Source: Megaustenia siamemsis (taxonomy: Eukaryota; Mollusca; Gastropoda; Stylommatophora; Ariophantidae). From it: DNA of 64,000 nt. Shown piece by piece: positions 34,101 through 45,430 of the stretch (position 1 is the stretch's first letter; every line of letters begins with the position of its first letter). The DNA lies in the NCBI GenBank assembly GCA_032433765.1, contig JAVIAB010000049.1, forward strand, positions 17,991,669 through 18,055,668. Reading direction: 5' to 3'. The notes below the pieces were generated by a model. The model was given only the letters and a program-made list of their open reading frames with translations, had not been told where the DNA came from and ran no database searches. Position numbers and translations under genes: made by a program.

Positions 34101-35967
34101 GGAGGAAGAAGGAGGAAGAAGAAGAAGGAGGAAGAAGAAGGAGGAAGAAGAAGGAGGAAGAAGAAGGAGGAAGAAGAAGAAGGAGGAAGAAGAAGGAGGA
34201 AGAAGAAGGAGGAAGAAGAAGAAGAAGGAAGAAGAAGGAGGAAGAAGGAGGAAGAAGAAGAAGGAAGAAGAAGAAGGAGAAGAAGAAGGAGGAAGAAGAA
34301 GGAGGAAGAAGAAGAAGGAGGAAGAAGGAGGACGAAGAAGAAGGACGAAGAAGAAGGAGGAAGAAGAAGGACGAAGAAGAAGGAGGAAGAAGAAGGACGA
34401 AGAAGGAAGAAGAAGAAGGAGGAAGAAGAAGGAGGAAGAAGAAGAAAGAGGAAGAAGAAGGAAGAGGAAGAAGAAGGAAGAAGAAGAAGGAAGAAGAAGA
34501 AGGAGGAGGAGAAGGAGGAAGAAGGAGGAAGAAGAAGAAGGAAGAAGAAGAATGAGGAAGAAGAAGGAAGAAGAAGAAGGAAGAAGAAGAAGGAGGAAGA
34601 AGAAGGAGGAAGAAGGAGGAAGAAGGAGGAAGAAGAAGGAGAAGAAGAAGAAGAAGAAGGAAGAAGAAGAAGGAGGAAGAAGAAGGAAGAAGAAGGAGGA
34701 AGAAGAAGGAGGAGGAAGAAGAAGGAAGAAGAAAAAGGAAGAAGAAGAAGGAGGAAGAAGAAGGAGGAAGAAGAAGGAGGAGGAAGAAGAAGGAAGAAGA
34801 AGAAGGAGGAAGAAGAAGGAGGAAGAAGAAGGACGAAGAAGGAAGAAGAAGGAAGAAAAAGAAGGAGGAAGAAGAAGGAGGAAGAAGGAGGAAGAAGAAG
34901 GAGGAGGAAGAAGAAGGAGGAGGAAGAAGAAGGAGGAGGAAGAAGAAGGAGGAAGAAGAAGAAGGAAGAAGAAGGAAGAAGAAGAGAAGGAAGAAGAAGA
35001 AGAAGGAAGAAGAAGAAGGAGGAAGAAGAATAAGGAGGAAGAAGGAAGAAGAAGGAGGAGGAAGAAGAAGAAGGAGGAAGAAGAAGAAGGAAGAAGAAGG
35101 AAGAAGAAGAAGAAGAAGAAGAAGGAAGAAGAAGAAGGAAGAAGAAGAAGGAAGAAGAAGAAGGAGGAAGAAGGAGGAGGAAGAAGAAGGAGGAAAAAGA
35201 AGAAGGAAGAAGAAGGAAGAAGAAGTAGGAGGAAGAAGAAGGAGGAAGAAGGAGGAAGAAGAAGGAAGAAGAAGGAAGAAGAAGGAAGAAGAAGGAGGAA
35301 GAAGAAGAATGAGGAAAAAGAAGAATGAGGAAAAAGGAGGAAGAAGAAGGAGGAAGAAGAAGGAAGAAGAAGGAAGAAGAAGGAAGAAGAAGGAAGAAGA
35401 AGGAAGAAGAAGAAGGAGGAAGAGGAGGAAGAAGAAGAAGAAGAAGAAGAATAAGGAAGAACAAGAAGGAAGAAGAAGGACGAAGAATAAGGAAGAAGAA
35501 GGAAGAAGAAGAAGGAGGAAGAAGGAGGAAGAAGTAGAAAGAAGAAGAAGAAGGAGGAGGAGGAAGAAGAAGAGGAAGAAGAAGGACGAAGAAGAAGGAG
35601 GAAGAAGTAGGAGGAAGAAGAAGGAGGAAGTAGGAGGAAGAAGAAGGAGGAAGAAGGAGGAAGAAGAAGGAAGAAGAAGGAAGAAGAAGGAAGAAGAATA
35701 AGAAGAATGAAGAAGAAGGAAGAATGAAGAAGAAGGAAGAATGAAGAAGAAGGAAGAAGGAAAAGGAAGAAGGAAGAAGAATGAAGAAGGAGGAGGAAGA
35801 AGGAAGAAGAAGAAGGAAGAAGGAGGAGGAAGAAGAAGGAAGAAGAAGAAGGAAGAAGGAGGAGGAAGAAGGAAGAAGAAGGAAGAAGAAGAAGGAAGAA
35901 GGAAGAAGGAAGAAAAGAAGGAAGAAGAAGGAAGAAGAAGAAGGAAGAAGAAGAAGGAAGAAGAAGG
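31108..35967. repeat. 4.9-kb polypurine GAA/GGA tract
   Basis: The + strand is almost wholly A and G in GAA and GGA triplets. Rare T occurs in AATAAGG, GAATGAG and AGTAGG, and rare C in GGACGAAG. Block order is irregular: 12-15 bp patterns such as GAAGAAGAAGGAG dominate. The minus strand lacks stops in one frame for 1,458 codons (31088-35464) reading only S, F, L, P and similar. That composition is a triplet artefact, not a protein. Plus frames give E/K/R/G polymers. Confidence 0.97.
32560..35170. repeat. Longer-range duplication of about 1.3 kb in the GAA tract
   Basis: Rare interruptions recur at similar offsets. GAATGAGGAAG occurs at 33,257 and 34,551 (1,294 bp). GGAAGAAAAAGAAGG occurs at 33,546 and 34,851 (1,305 bp). 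GGACGAAG clusters fall near 32,565-32,620, 33,108-33,190 and 34,330-34,400. Exact ends cannot be set by eye. Confidence 0.6.
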
Positions 35968-36406
35968 ACTGTCTGTAAATTGCTATGGCTAATCCCGCAT
36001 CATGAAAAGTATGAACAATAAAATACGCTGGTTCACAAGTTTCCCCGTTTTGCCTGTAGTTCTCTGAATTTTAACAACATCCCTCTTGACTTTAGACCTG
36101 GAAGTCACACCTGGGAAGTCGCACCTGGGAAGTCGCACCTGGAAAGTCACACTTGGGAAGTCACACCATATTCACGGATATCATCGTGCGTCAGGGATAT
36201 ACAATCTGTCCATCACAAAACCGTATCAACCACCACTATGACTTTAATAGATGTACCCAAACGCTTGATTCACTTAAAAGACCGCAGCCAGGTGCACGAA
36301 AACAGCAACAACGGGGCAAAATCCTTAAACTGGAACTTTTAGTGCGACAGCGCGACTTGGCAGAACTATCCACATGAAAGATCTGTCAGTAAACTAACGA
36401 CCAACA

Positions 36407-36410
<4 letters not shown>
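35968..36410. repeat. Unassigned sequence with a short 15-bp repeat
   Basis: About 36,100-36,166 holds five imperfect copies of GAAGTCGCACCTGGG. The rest is non-repetitive. An open frame 36153-36377 (+, 74 codons) has no recognised domain. Confidence 0.6.
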
Positions 36411-36442
<32 letters not shown>

Positions 36443-36885
36443 GATCAAGACTCAATCAGAGTAGTATTCCAGACTCTCTCATGAAGGCAGCTGTCTGTTT
36501 AAGCGAATCGATTGCCCCATATAGTTTCTCTTCCAGGGACGTGGGTGTGGACCACATTGCTCTTCTCAGATCTGTGTAACTTGGGATGGACCTCTTCGTG
36601 GCACGTGGCCCAGCATTCCACCTGCCTGGGGGGACTCCACAGACAGAACATCATAATTAGAGTCTGTTAGATCCATTCTGATTGAATACCTGTTAAAACT
36701 GTGTTCTGCGCCAGTGGCCCAGTGCATCCGATTTCAACCAGCATTTTATTCACGTATGCTTTCCTTAGCCTTTGAATGTCCCCAATCTTCCTGCAAGGCA
36801 GCAGATTGTCTTTTCTGTAGGGGGATTCTGCCCTTAGATGGTCGGCCCTCCCAGGCTTACGAGCACCATCTGCCCAAGCTTGACG
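36411..36885 (-). mobile_element. LINE-F 3' end with (GA)n tail
   Basis: A CT run at about 36,411-36,440 is the complement of a (GA)n tail. In element sense the C-terminus reads STPTSLEEKLYGAIDSLKQT then AAFMRESGILL and a stop, followed by TTGAGTCTTGATCGC and the tail. The upstream part shares the block with 30,434-30,722. Coding beyond about 50 residues is not open. Confidence 0.8.
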
Positions 36886-37202
36886 TAGTTATTAGTTGGG
36901 CTTCCGTTTCCAAACATGGTCGAATGAGGTCATGTACGTTGGACCGCAAGACACCGCCGTTTTGAGTCGCACCATATTGAACCAGTCCTAGGAGTCCTCT
37001 GAAGAAGCCAGCGAACAGGGCGCCATATTCCCCGGAAGTTCAACAAATTCTGCGGCGGTTATATTGAACAGCGTTCAAAGCCATGACGTTATCACGGGTA
37101 TGTGTCCACAAGAAAAGAAACGCCAATGTCCACATTTCTGTGGTACTCCCAGATACAGTTTCATGATCCTTGGCTTCACAAGAACGCTGATTTGAAGACC
37201 TC
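36886..37202. other. Non-repetitive interval, nothing recognised
   Basis: Mixed composition. An open frame 36714-36965 runs antisense over LINE-F and is not supported. Confidence 0.4.
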
Positions 37203-37300
37203 AAACCGTTACATTTTAGAATGTGATGTGATGATAGACGAGCTCTAACCGTTACATTTTAGAATGTGATGTGATGATAGACGAGCTCTAACCGATATAT
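37203..37300. repeat. 43-bp tandem repeat, 2.3 copies
   Basis: AACCGTTACATTTTAGAATG then TGATGTGATGATAGACGAGC then TCT begins at 37,203, 37,246 and, degenerate, 37,289. A run of about 22 A follows at 37,360-37,382. Confidence 0.85.
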
Positions 37301-37382
37301 TTTGGAATATGAGAGCCAGCGCAGAAATGGAAGCGATTCGGATCACAAAGATTTGTTTGAGAAAAAAAAAAAAAAAAAAAAG

Positions 37383-37696
37383 AGTTTGTACGGCAATCAA
37401 TAAATTAATCAATATATAAATCGATTTCATCGATTTGTACTCGCCGATTGGATATGTCGTTCAATTGTCGGACGGTAACTGTTCTGTTTTCCCTGACAAT
37501 TGGCGTTCAGCCTCGCCTGATTTCAAGAAAAGCGTTAAAAAGGCGGACATGTCGTAGCTTGTGGCAATATGTACAACTCATCCGACTTTAGCACAACATT
37601 CTAGTTTCGGTCTTGCCTACACTTTTCGATCCCATTCATGTGTCTAGCCTGTTTTTGGGGCGACCCTAGGGAGGTGGAGTAAACCTTTCATCAGCT
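37383..37696. other. Non-repetitive interval, nothing recognised
   Basis: No supported gene or element. It leads into the 83-bp satellite. Confidence 0.4.
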
Positions 37697-40600
37697 CTGG
37701 TTCACAAAAACCTGACGTCACAGTCAGCTATAGGTCGTTAACTGAACTCCATTCACAATACGACAGGATCCTACCACCTGGTTCACAATAATGACACCAC
37801 AGTCAGCTATAGGTCGTTAACTGAACTCCGTTCACTCACAATAAGACAGGATCCTACCACCTGGCTCACAAAAACGACACCACAGTCAGCTATAGGTCGT
37901 TAACTGAACTCCATTCACAATACGACAGGATCCTACCACCTGGTTCACAATAACGACACCACAGTCAGCTATAGGTCGTTAACTGAACTCCGTTCACTCA
38001 CAATAAGACATGATCCTACCACCTGGTTCACAAAAACGACACCACAGTCAGCTATAGGTCGTTAACTGAACTCCGTTCACTCACTATAAGACAGGATCCT
38101 ACCACCTGGTTCACAAAAACGACACCACAGTCAGCTATAGGTCGTTAACTGAACTCCGTTCACTCACTGTAAGACAGGATCCTACCACCTGGTTCACAAA
38201 AACGACACCACAGTCAGCTATAGGTCGTTAACTGAACTCCGTTCACTCACAATAAGACATGATCCTACCACCTGGTTCACAAAAACGACACTACAGTCAG
38301 CTATAGGTCGTTAACTGAACTCCGTTCACTCACAATAAGACATGATCCTACCACCTGGTTCACAAAAACGACACCACAGTCAGCTATAGGTCGTTAACTG
38401 AACTCCGTTCACTCACACTAAGACAGGATCCTACACCTGGTTCACAAAAACGACACCACAGTCAGCTATAGGTCGTTAACTGAACTCCGTTCACTCACAC
38501 TAAGACAGGATCCTACCACCTGGTTCACAAAAACGACACCACAGTCAGCTATAGGTCGTTAACTGAACTCCGTTCACTCACAATAAGACAGGATCCTACC
38601 ACCTGGTTCACAAAAACGACACCACAGTCAGCTATAGGTCGTTAACTGAACTCCGTTCACTCACAATAAGACATGATCCTACCACCTGGTTCACAAAAAC
38701 GACACCACAGTCAGCTATAGGTCGTTAACTGAACTCCGTTCACTCACACTAAGACAGGATCCTACCACCTGGTTCACAAAAACGACACCACAGTCAGCTA
38801 TAGGTCGTTAACTGAACTCCGTTCACTCACAATAAGACAGGATCCTACCACCTGGTTCACAAAAACGACACCACAGTCAGCTATAGGTCGTTTAACTGAA
38901 CTCCGTTCACTCACAATAAGACATGATCCTACCACCTGGTTCACAAAAACGACACCACAGTCAGCTATAGGTCGTTAACTGAACTCCGTTCACTCACAAT
39001 AAGACAGGATCCTACCACCTGGTTCACAAAAACGACACCACAGTCAGCTATAGGTCGTTAACTAAATCCGATCACTCACAACAAGACATGATCCTACCAC
39101 CTGGTTCACAAAAACGACACCACAGTCAGCTATAGGTCGTTAACTGAACTCCGTTCACTCACAATAAGACATGATCCTACCACCTGGTTCACAAAAACGA
39201 CACCACAGTCAGCTATAGGTCGTTAACTGAACTCCGTTCACTCACAATAAGACATGATCCTACACCTGGTTCACAAAAACGACACCACAGTCAGCTATAG
39301 GTCGTTAACTGAACTCCGTTCACTCACAATAAGACATGATCCTACCACCTGGTTCACAAAAACGACACCACAGTCAGCTATAGGTCGTTAACTGAACTCC
39401 GTTCACTCACTATAAGACAGGATCCTACCACCTGGTTCACACAAACGACACCACAGTCAGCTATAGGTCGTTAACTGAACTCCGTTCACTCACAATAAGA
39501 CATGATCCTACCACCTGGTTCACAAAAACGACACCACAGTCAGCTATAGGTCGTTAACTGAACTCCATTCACTCACTATAAGACAGGATCCTACCACCTG
39601 GTTCACACAAACGACACCACAGTCAGCTATAGGTCGTTAACTGAACTCCGTTCACTCACTATAAGACATGATCCTACCACCTGGTTCACAAAAACGACAC
39701 CACAGTCAGCTATAGGTCGTTAACTGAACTCCGTTCACTCACTATAAGACATGATCCTACCACCTGGTTCACAAAAACGACACCACAGTCAGCTATAGGT
39801 CGTTAACTGAACTCCGTTCACTCACTATAAGACATGATCCTACCACCTGGTTCACAAAAACGACACCACAGTCAGCTATAGGTCGTTAACTGAACTCCGT
39901 TCACTCACTATAAGACATGATCCTACCACCTGGTTCACAAAAACGACACCACAGTCAGCTATAGGTCGTTAACTGAACTCCGTTCACTCACAATAAGACA
40001 GGATCCTACCACCTGGTTCACACAAAAATCTGACACCACAGTCAGCTATAGGTCGTTTAACTGAACTCCGTTCAGTCACAATAAGACAGGATCCTACCAC
40101 CTGGTTCACAAAAAATCTGACACCACAGTCAGCTATAGGTCGTTTAACTGAACTCCGTTCAGTCACAATAAGACAGGATCCTACCACCTGGTTCACAAAA
40201 ACGACACCACAGTCAGCTATAGGTCGTTAACTGAACTCCGTTCACTCACTGTAAGACAGGATCCTACCACCTGGTTCACAAAAACGACACCACAGTCAGC
40301 TATAGGTCGTTAACTGAACTCCGTTCACTCACAATAAGACATGATCCTACCACCTGGTTCACAAAAACGACACTACAGTCAGCTATAGGTCGTTAACTGA
40401 ACTCCGTTCACTCACAATAAGACATGATCCTACCACCTGGTTCACAAAAACGACACCACAGTCAGCTATAGGTCGTTAACTGAACTCCGTTCACTCACAC
40501 TAAGACAGGATCCTACACCTGGTTCACAAAACGACACCACAGTCAGCTATAGGTCGTTAACTGAACTCCGTTCACTCACACTAAGACAGGATCCTACCAC

Positions 40601-42350
40601 CTGGTTCACAAAAACGACACCACAGTCAGCTATAGGTCGTTAACTGAACTCCGTTCACTCACAATAAGACAGGATCCTACCACCTGGTTCACAAAAACGA
40701 CACCACAGTCAGCTATAGGTCGTTAACTGAACTCCGTTCACTCACAATAAGACATGATCCTACCACCTGGTTCACAAAAACGACACCACAGTCAGCTATA
40801 GGTCGTTAACTGAACTCCGTTCACTCACACTAAGACAGGATCCTACCACCTGGTTCACAAAAACGACACCACAGTCAGCTATAGGTCGTTAACTGAACTC
40901 CGTTCACTCACAATAAGACAGGATCCTACCACCTGGTTCACAAAAACGACACCACAGTCAGCTATAGGTCGTTTAACTGAACTCCGTTCACTCACAATAA
41001 GACATGATCCTACCACCTGGTTCACAAAAACGACACCACAGTCAGCTATAGGTCGTTAACTGAACTCCGTTCACTCACAATAAGACAGGATCCTACCACC
41101 TGGTTCACAAAAACGACACCACAGTCAGCTATAGGTCGTTAACTGAACTCCGATCACTCACAACAAGACATGATCCTACCACCTGGTTCACAAAAACGAC
41201 ACCACAGTCAGCTATAGGTCGTTAACTGAACTCCGTTCACTCACAATAAGACATGATCCTACCACCTGGTTCACAAAAACGACACCACAGTCAGCTATAG
41301 GTCGTTAACTGAACTCCGTTCACTCACAATAAGACATGATCCTACCACCTGGTTCACAAAAACGACACCACAGTCAGCTATAGGTCGTTAACTGAACTCC
41401 GTTCACTCACAATAAGACATGATCCTACCACCTGGTTCACAAAAACGACACCACAGTCAGCTATAGGTCGTTAACTGAACTCCGTTCACTCACTATAAGA
41501 CAGGATCCTACCACCTGGTTCACACAAACGACACCACAGTCAGCTATAGGTCGTTAACTGAACTCCGTTCACTCACAATAAGACATGATCCTACCACCTG
41601 GTTCACAAAAACGACACCACAGTCAGCTATAGGTCGTTAACTGAACTCCATTCACTCACTATAAGACAGGATCCTACCACCTGGTTCACACAAACGACAC
41701 CACAGTCAGCTATAGGTCGTTAACTGAACTCCGTTCACTCACTATAAGACATGATCCTACCACCTGGTTCACAAAAACGACACCACAGTCAGCTATAGGT
41801 CGTTAACTGAACTCCGTTCACTCACTATAAGACATGATCCTACCACCTGGTTCACAAAAACGACACCACAGTCAGCTATAGGTCGTTAACTGAACTCCGT
41901 TCACTCACTATAAGACATGATCCTACCACCTGGTTCACAAAAAACGACACCACAGTCAGCTATAGGTCGTTAACTGAACTCCGTTCACTCACTATAAGAC
42001 ATGATCCTACCACCTGGTTCACAAAAACGACACCACAGTCAGCTATAGGTCGTTAACTGAACTCCGTTCACTCACAATAAGACAGGATCCTACCACCTGG
42101 TTCACACAAAAATCTGACACCACAGTCAGCTATAGGTCGTTTAACTGAACTCCGTTCAGTCACAATAAGACAGGATCCTACCACCTGGTTCACAAAAAAA
42201 TCTGACACCACAGTCAGCTATAGGTCGTTTAACTGAACTCCGTTCAGTCACAATAAGACAGGATCCTACCACCTGGTTCACAAAAAAATCTGACACCACA
42301 GTCAGCTATAGGTCGTTAACTGAACCCCACTCATCTACAATACGACAGGA
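37697..42350. repeat. 83-bp satellite (Sat4), about 56 copies
   Basis: Each unit contains GGATCCTACCACCTGGTTCA, CAAAAACGACACCACAGTCA, GCTATAGGTCGTTAACTGAA and CTCCGTTCACTCACAATAAG. Spacing of GCTATAGG is 83 bp. Diagnostic sites: GACAGGATCC versus GACATGATCC (the first carries a BamHI site), AATAAG, TATAAG, GTAAG or CTAAG, and an AAATCTGACACC insertion variant. First and last units are degenerate. Confidence 0.97.
38140..42300. repeat. 2,082-bp higher-order repeat in the 83-bp satellite, two copies
   Basis: Rare variants recur at a fixed offset. CACTCACTGTAAGAC lies at 38,161 and 40,243. GACACTACAGTC lies at 38,287 and 40,369. CGATCACTCACAACAAGAC lies at 39,069 and 41,151. The AAAAATCTGACACC block starts at 40,021 and 42,105. 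Offsets are 2,082-2,084 bp, or 25 monomers. The two units differ by few substitutions, so the duplication is young. Confidence 0.85.
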
Positions 42351-42394
42351 TCCTTGCGCCCTTCGAATCGGTTAAGAAATTAAAATACTGTTCA

Positions 42395-42967
42395 GTGACA
42401 TATATCACAAAGTGTTCCTTGTTGCAGTTTCCTCATATTCCAAGCCCGGCTTTGTTGCAGGAGCTACTGAGTTAAGTGCTCTGTGCACACCGTGAGATGT
42501 GTGTCTCATCCATTTTGATCATGTTACGATATTACAATTGTTTACGATGAATGATGATATCGTATGACAGGGAACAGTTGGCTGTGTTCACTTTCTGTGC
42601 GGTTTCGTCTTATGTCTTTTGGTGTGTGCTGAGACTGCTATGATGGGGACTACAGCTACCTTTCTTTGTTTGGGAGATGAGTTAGTAATTCAGATGATTC
42701 CACTGGACCGTGCGGTTGAGCAATTATGGATTTTAATTCGTTTGCGATGAATGATGATATCGTATGACAGGGAACATTTGGCTGTGTTCACTTTCTGCGC
42801 GGTTTCTCCTTTTGTCTTTTGGCGTATGCTATGATGGGGACTACAGCTACCTTTCTTTGCTTGGGAGATGAGTTACTAATTCAGATGATTCCACTAGCAC
42901 GTGCTGTTGAGCAATTATGGATTTTAATTCGTTTGCAGTGATACCGGGGCCTTCCATAACCAAAAAA
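42395..42967 (-). mobile_element. Element J, copy 1, with internal tandem duplication
   Basis: Element sense runs from 42,967: GGTTATGGAAGGCCCCGGTA, then a frame MEGPGITANELKSIIA. About 190 bp (GATGAATGATGATATCGTAT to ATTTTAATTCGTTTGC) occurs twice in tandem, at about 42,546-42,749 and 42,748-42,937. The end carries GGAGCTACTGAGTTAAGTGC as in other J copies. Function unknown. Confidence 0.75.
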
Positions 42968-43138
42968 ACCAATATATCACATCGTACACAAATAACGTTC
43001 ACAATTTCACTACATGAACTATACAACATTTAGAGATGAGAAGACAGTGTAGGTTGTCACTGTCAGCAAAATATAAAATATGCGGTAAATTGTTATAACG
43101 ATAGGCCAAAATGGTTTTGCACTTTAGTAAGAAATTGT
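42968..43138. other. Short interval, nothing recognised
   Basis: AT-rich, no repeat match seen. Confidence 0.4.
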
Positions 43139-43720
43139 TCATCATCATCATCATCATCATTGAGTGCCGTCTCCGCATCGAAGGTGGCTACATGGAGCAC
43201 CATTCCACTTTGTCTCTGCGTTGATGGTGCAAATTGTCATAGATTGACTTGTCCATCTTTTGATGTTACTCGTCCATGTTAGTCTTGGTCTGCCTCTGCC
43301 TCTTTTACCTTGTATTTTCCCATCCAGGATTACTTTTATTAGGCTGTTGTATCTTTTAACATGCCCCAAAAATTTCATTTGTCTTGTTCTAATTGTGTTT
43401 AGTAGTTCTCTTTTCATTTTTCGTTGTTTTAAAACTTCATCGTTTGTTTTCTTTTCTTTTCTTTCCATCCAATTCTACCTATTATTCTATAAATCCACAT
43501 TTCAAAGGCTTCAATTTCCTGTTCTGTTTCTTGTCTAATGTCCATGTTTCTGCACCATACAGGAATATTGAGAAGATGTAACATTTTGCTATTCTTAGTT
43601 TAGCCCTGGCGCTATTTGTTTTAACGTTAATATATTTTTCATGACACTAAAATTACTTTTTGCCATTCCTATTCTTTTGTTTATTTCAGTCGTACATTTT
43701 CCAGAAACTGTTACGCAAAG
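43139..43720 (-). mobile_element. LINE-D 3' end with (ATG)n tail
   Basis: Open frame 43157-43468 (minus, 103 codons) reads KKTNDEVLKQRKMKRELLNT, FLGHVKRYNSLIKVILDGKI, GKRGRGRPRLTWTSNIKRW and TSQSMTICTI. Upstream in shifted frames are PVWCRNMDIRQETEQEIEAF and TEINKRIGMAKSNFSVMKNI. The tail is ATGATGATG at the left edge. This is the typical region downstream of the RT domain in non-LTR elements. Inactive, 5'-truncated. Confidence 0.85.
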
Positions 43721-43721
43721 C

Positions 43722-43985
43722 AAATCAATTCAGAGGAAGAGATATGTTTACAGCACTCGGAAAAAATGAACCGAATTGACAGTGTTCCCTAGCGTTGGCT
43801 TTTCGTGGCAAGGCGCTGTGCCAAGGAGTACGGGTTCGATCCTGTATGGGACCATATTTGTTCTTTGTTTTTTTTTATCTGTTGTTGATTCTTTGTCATT
43901 TTTTTCCCCGAATACTGTAAACATACCTCTTCCTTCTGAATTGATTCGTTGATTATCGCCTCGGAAGCTTCCCTCTATAATCTAT
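43722..43985 (+). mobile_element. tRNA-headed SINE-K, copy 2, foldback form
   Basis: The head has ACCGAATTGACA (degenerate A box) and GGGTTCGATCC near 43,828-43,840 (B box). The body matches 30,811-30,935 inverted. The sequence before the head (CAATTCAGAGGAAGAGATAT then GTTTACAGCACTCGG, about 43,725-43,762) is the reverse complement of the SINE's own 3' part (43,904-43,946). Two opposed ends therefore flank one head. Confidence 0.75.
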
Positions 43986-44240
43986 CTATTGTCCTTTCGA
44001 GCCGAAGACAGCACATAGGGCAGAACCACAATCTCAAAAACAGAAACCTTGCGTGCCAAAATGGCACATATTGCAGATATCACTGCTTCTAAAATATATG
44101 GCCCTGCTTCCATAACAATACTTTTTACAATGACGGCAAGCCATTCAATCAAACTCCTCAGTCGCCTCTTATGACATGCCTGGAAGGTCACAGTGTCACT
44201 ACTCTTTACTTTCCTCATAATGATACCCCGGTAACACACT
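43978..44240 (-). mobile_element. Possible LINE-E-related 3' UTR
   Basis: Left edge ATCTATCTATTG then CCTTTCGAGCC and CATAGGGC matches the LINE-E 3' end at 45,431-45,480 (TAGA-type tail, CCTTTCGAGCC, CATAGGGCG). Beyond that the 85-codon minus frame 43982-44239 has no recognised domain. Assignment rests on about 45 bp. Confidence 0.45.
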
Positions 44241-44439
44241 CTATAATAACATTCATTTATTATTATTTGTCCCCACTCCTAACGTCAAGCAAGAATGGTA
44301 TGCAAAAGACACGGCTATTTGTTGAAATTTCCTGCGAGTATAAGGCGCGCGCGTGATGTAGTGTAAACGGGAACCTGGGGGCAAATTGATTCAATTGTGT
44401 ATCATGTGGGGCCACTTCCGGTCAATATAAGGGATAGGC
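44241..44439. other. Short interval, nothing recognised
   Basis: Contains GCGCGCGC at about 44,346. No repeat match seen. Confidence 0.4.
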
Positions 44440-44870
44440 GGCAGGAACCATTGAGGCTCAGTCTGAAGTGTTCCTTGTTGCAGTTTTCTCATATTCCAAG
44501 TCCAGCTTGCTGCAGGAGCTACTGAGTTTAGTGCTCGGTGCACACCGTGAGCTGTGTTTTTCATCCGGATCGTGTTTCGATATTCCGATTGATTACGATG
44601 AATGATGATATCGTATGACGAAGGACAGCCCAGCGGCGTTCCCTTTCAGTGCCGCTTGGCTTTATTTCTTTTGGCATGTGCTGTAGCTGCAATGATGGGG
44701 GACTGCAGTTGACTTTCTTGTTTGGATACTTCAATGAGATGAATTTTATTTCGGATGATTACGGATGGCACGGGCGGTCGAGCAATTATGGATTTTAATT
44801 CGTTTGCTGTCATACCGGGGACTTCGACCAACCGTAACCATAACCACTCTCGGGAAATCCCAACCAATAT
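44440..44870 (-). mobile_element. Element J, copy 2
   Basis: Shares GATAGGCGGCAGGAACCATT, GTGTTCCTTGTTGCAG, GCACACCGTGAGCTGTG and GAGCAATTATGGATTTTAAT with the other copies. Minus frame 44646-44942 contains PGMTANELKSIIARPPVPS. More diverged than copies at 59,359 and 60,752. Confidence 0.75.
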
Positions 44871-44884
44871 TGTGTCTATGCAGT

Positions 44885-45410
44885 GATACATCACCATCAT
44901 TAAGTTCCGGGCCTGCTGGCGTTGGTGATCATGTCTCTCCACAACTTTCGATCTCGACAGTTAAAAACATATCTGTTGTTGACCTTCTGCCAAGCCATTA
45001 TCTTAAGCTGTCTGGTATCTTTTCTCTTTGCTTCCTCTGTCTCTTCGTCACTCAATTTTCCGTTTTTTTTACATATATTCCATTTGTTCTCTTCTCATTA
45101 CATGGTCAAAAAATAATGATTGTCTCCTAACATTAAAAATTAGCTCTCGTTTTGCTTTGACCTCTTTCATAACGTTTTCATTACTCTTCTTAGCTGTCCA
45201 TGGTATTCTCAACATTCTTCTGTAAAACCACATTTCTACATACTCCAGTGATTTCCTTGTCTGTTGTCCTACTGTCCATGATTCACATCCATGTTAAGAC
45301 TGGCTCTACATAATATGTAAGAACTCTTTTTCTTGTTTCTATTGTCAAAAATAGATTGCATAGTATCTTCCTCATTTTTTGGAAAGCTGTTTTTGCCTGA
45401 GCCATTCTGC
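44885..45410 (-). mobile_element. LINE-A 3' fragment, longest copy
   Basis: The complement reads from 45,400: FQKMRKILCNLFLTIETRKR, YVEPVL, then (shifted) the VENTMDS and RRMLRIPWTAK region, KRELI-NVRR-type, REQMEYM and ITNASRPGT-like end. The tail ATGATGGTGATG is at 44,885-44,900. Stops and frameshifts throughout. It joins element J on the left and the LINE-E tail on the right. Confidence 0.75.
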
Positions 45411-45430
45411 ATCATACATAGATACATCTA

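Noticed and set aside
31088..35464. 1,458-codon minus-strand frame
   Set aside because: Composed of S, F, L and P from TTC/TCC/CTT triplets of the polypyrimidine strand. Low-complexity DNA, not a protein.
31108..35967. Origin of the GAA tract as an expanded LINE-B or LINE-C GAA tail
   Set aside because: No LINE body adjoins either edge in the right orientation; the left neighbour is SINE-K on the minus strand.
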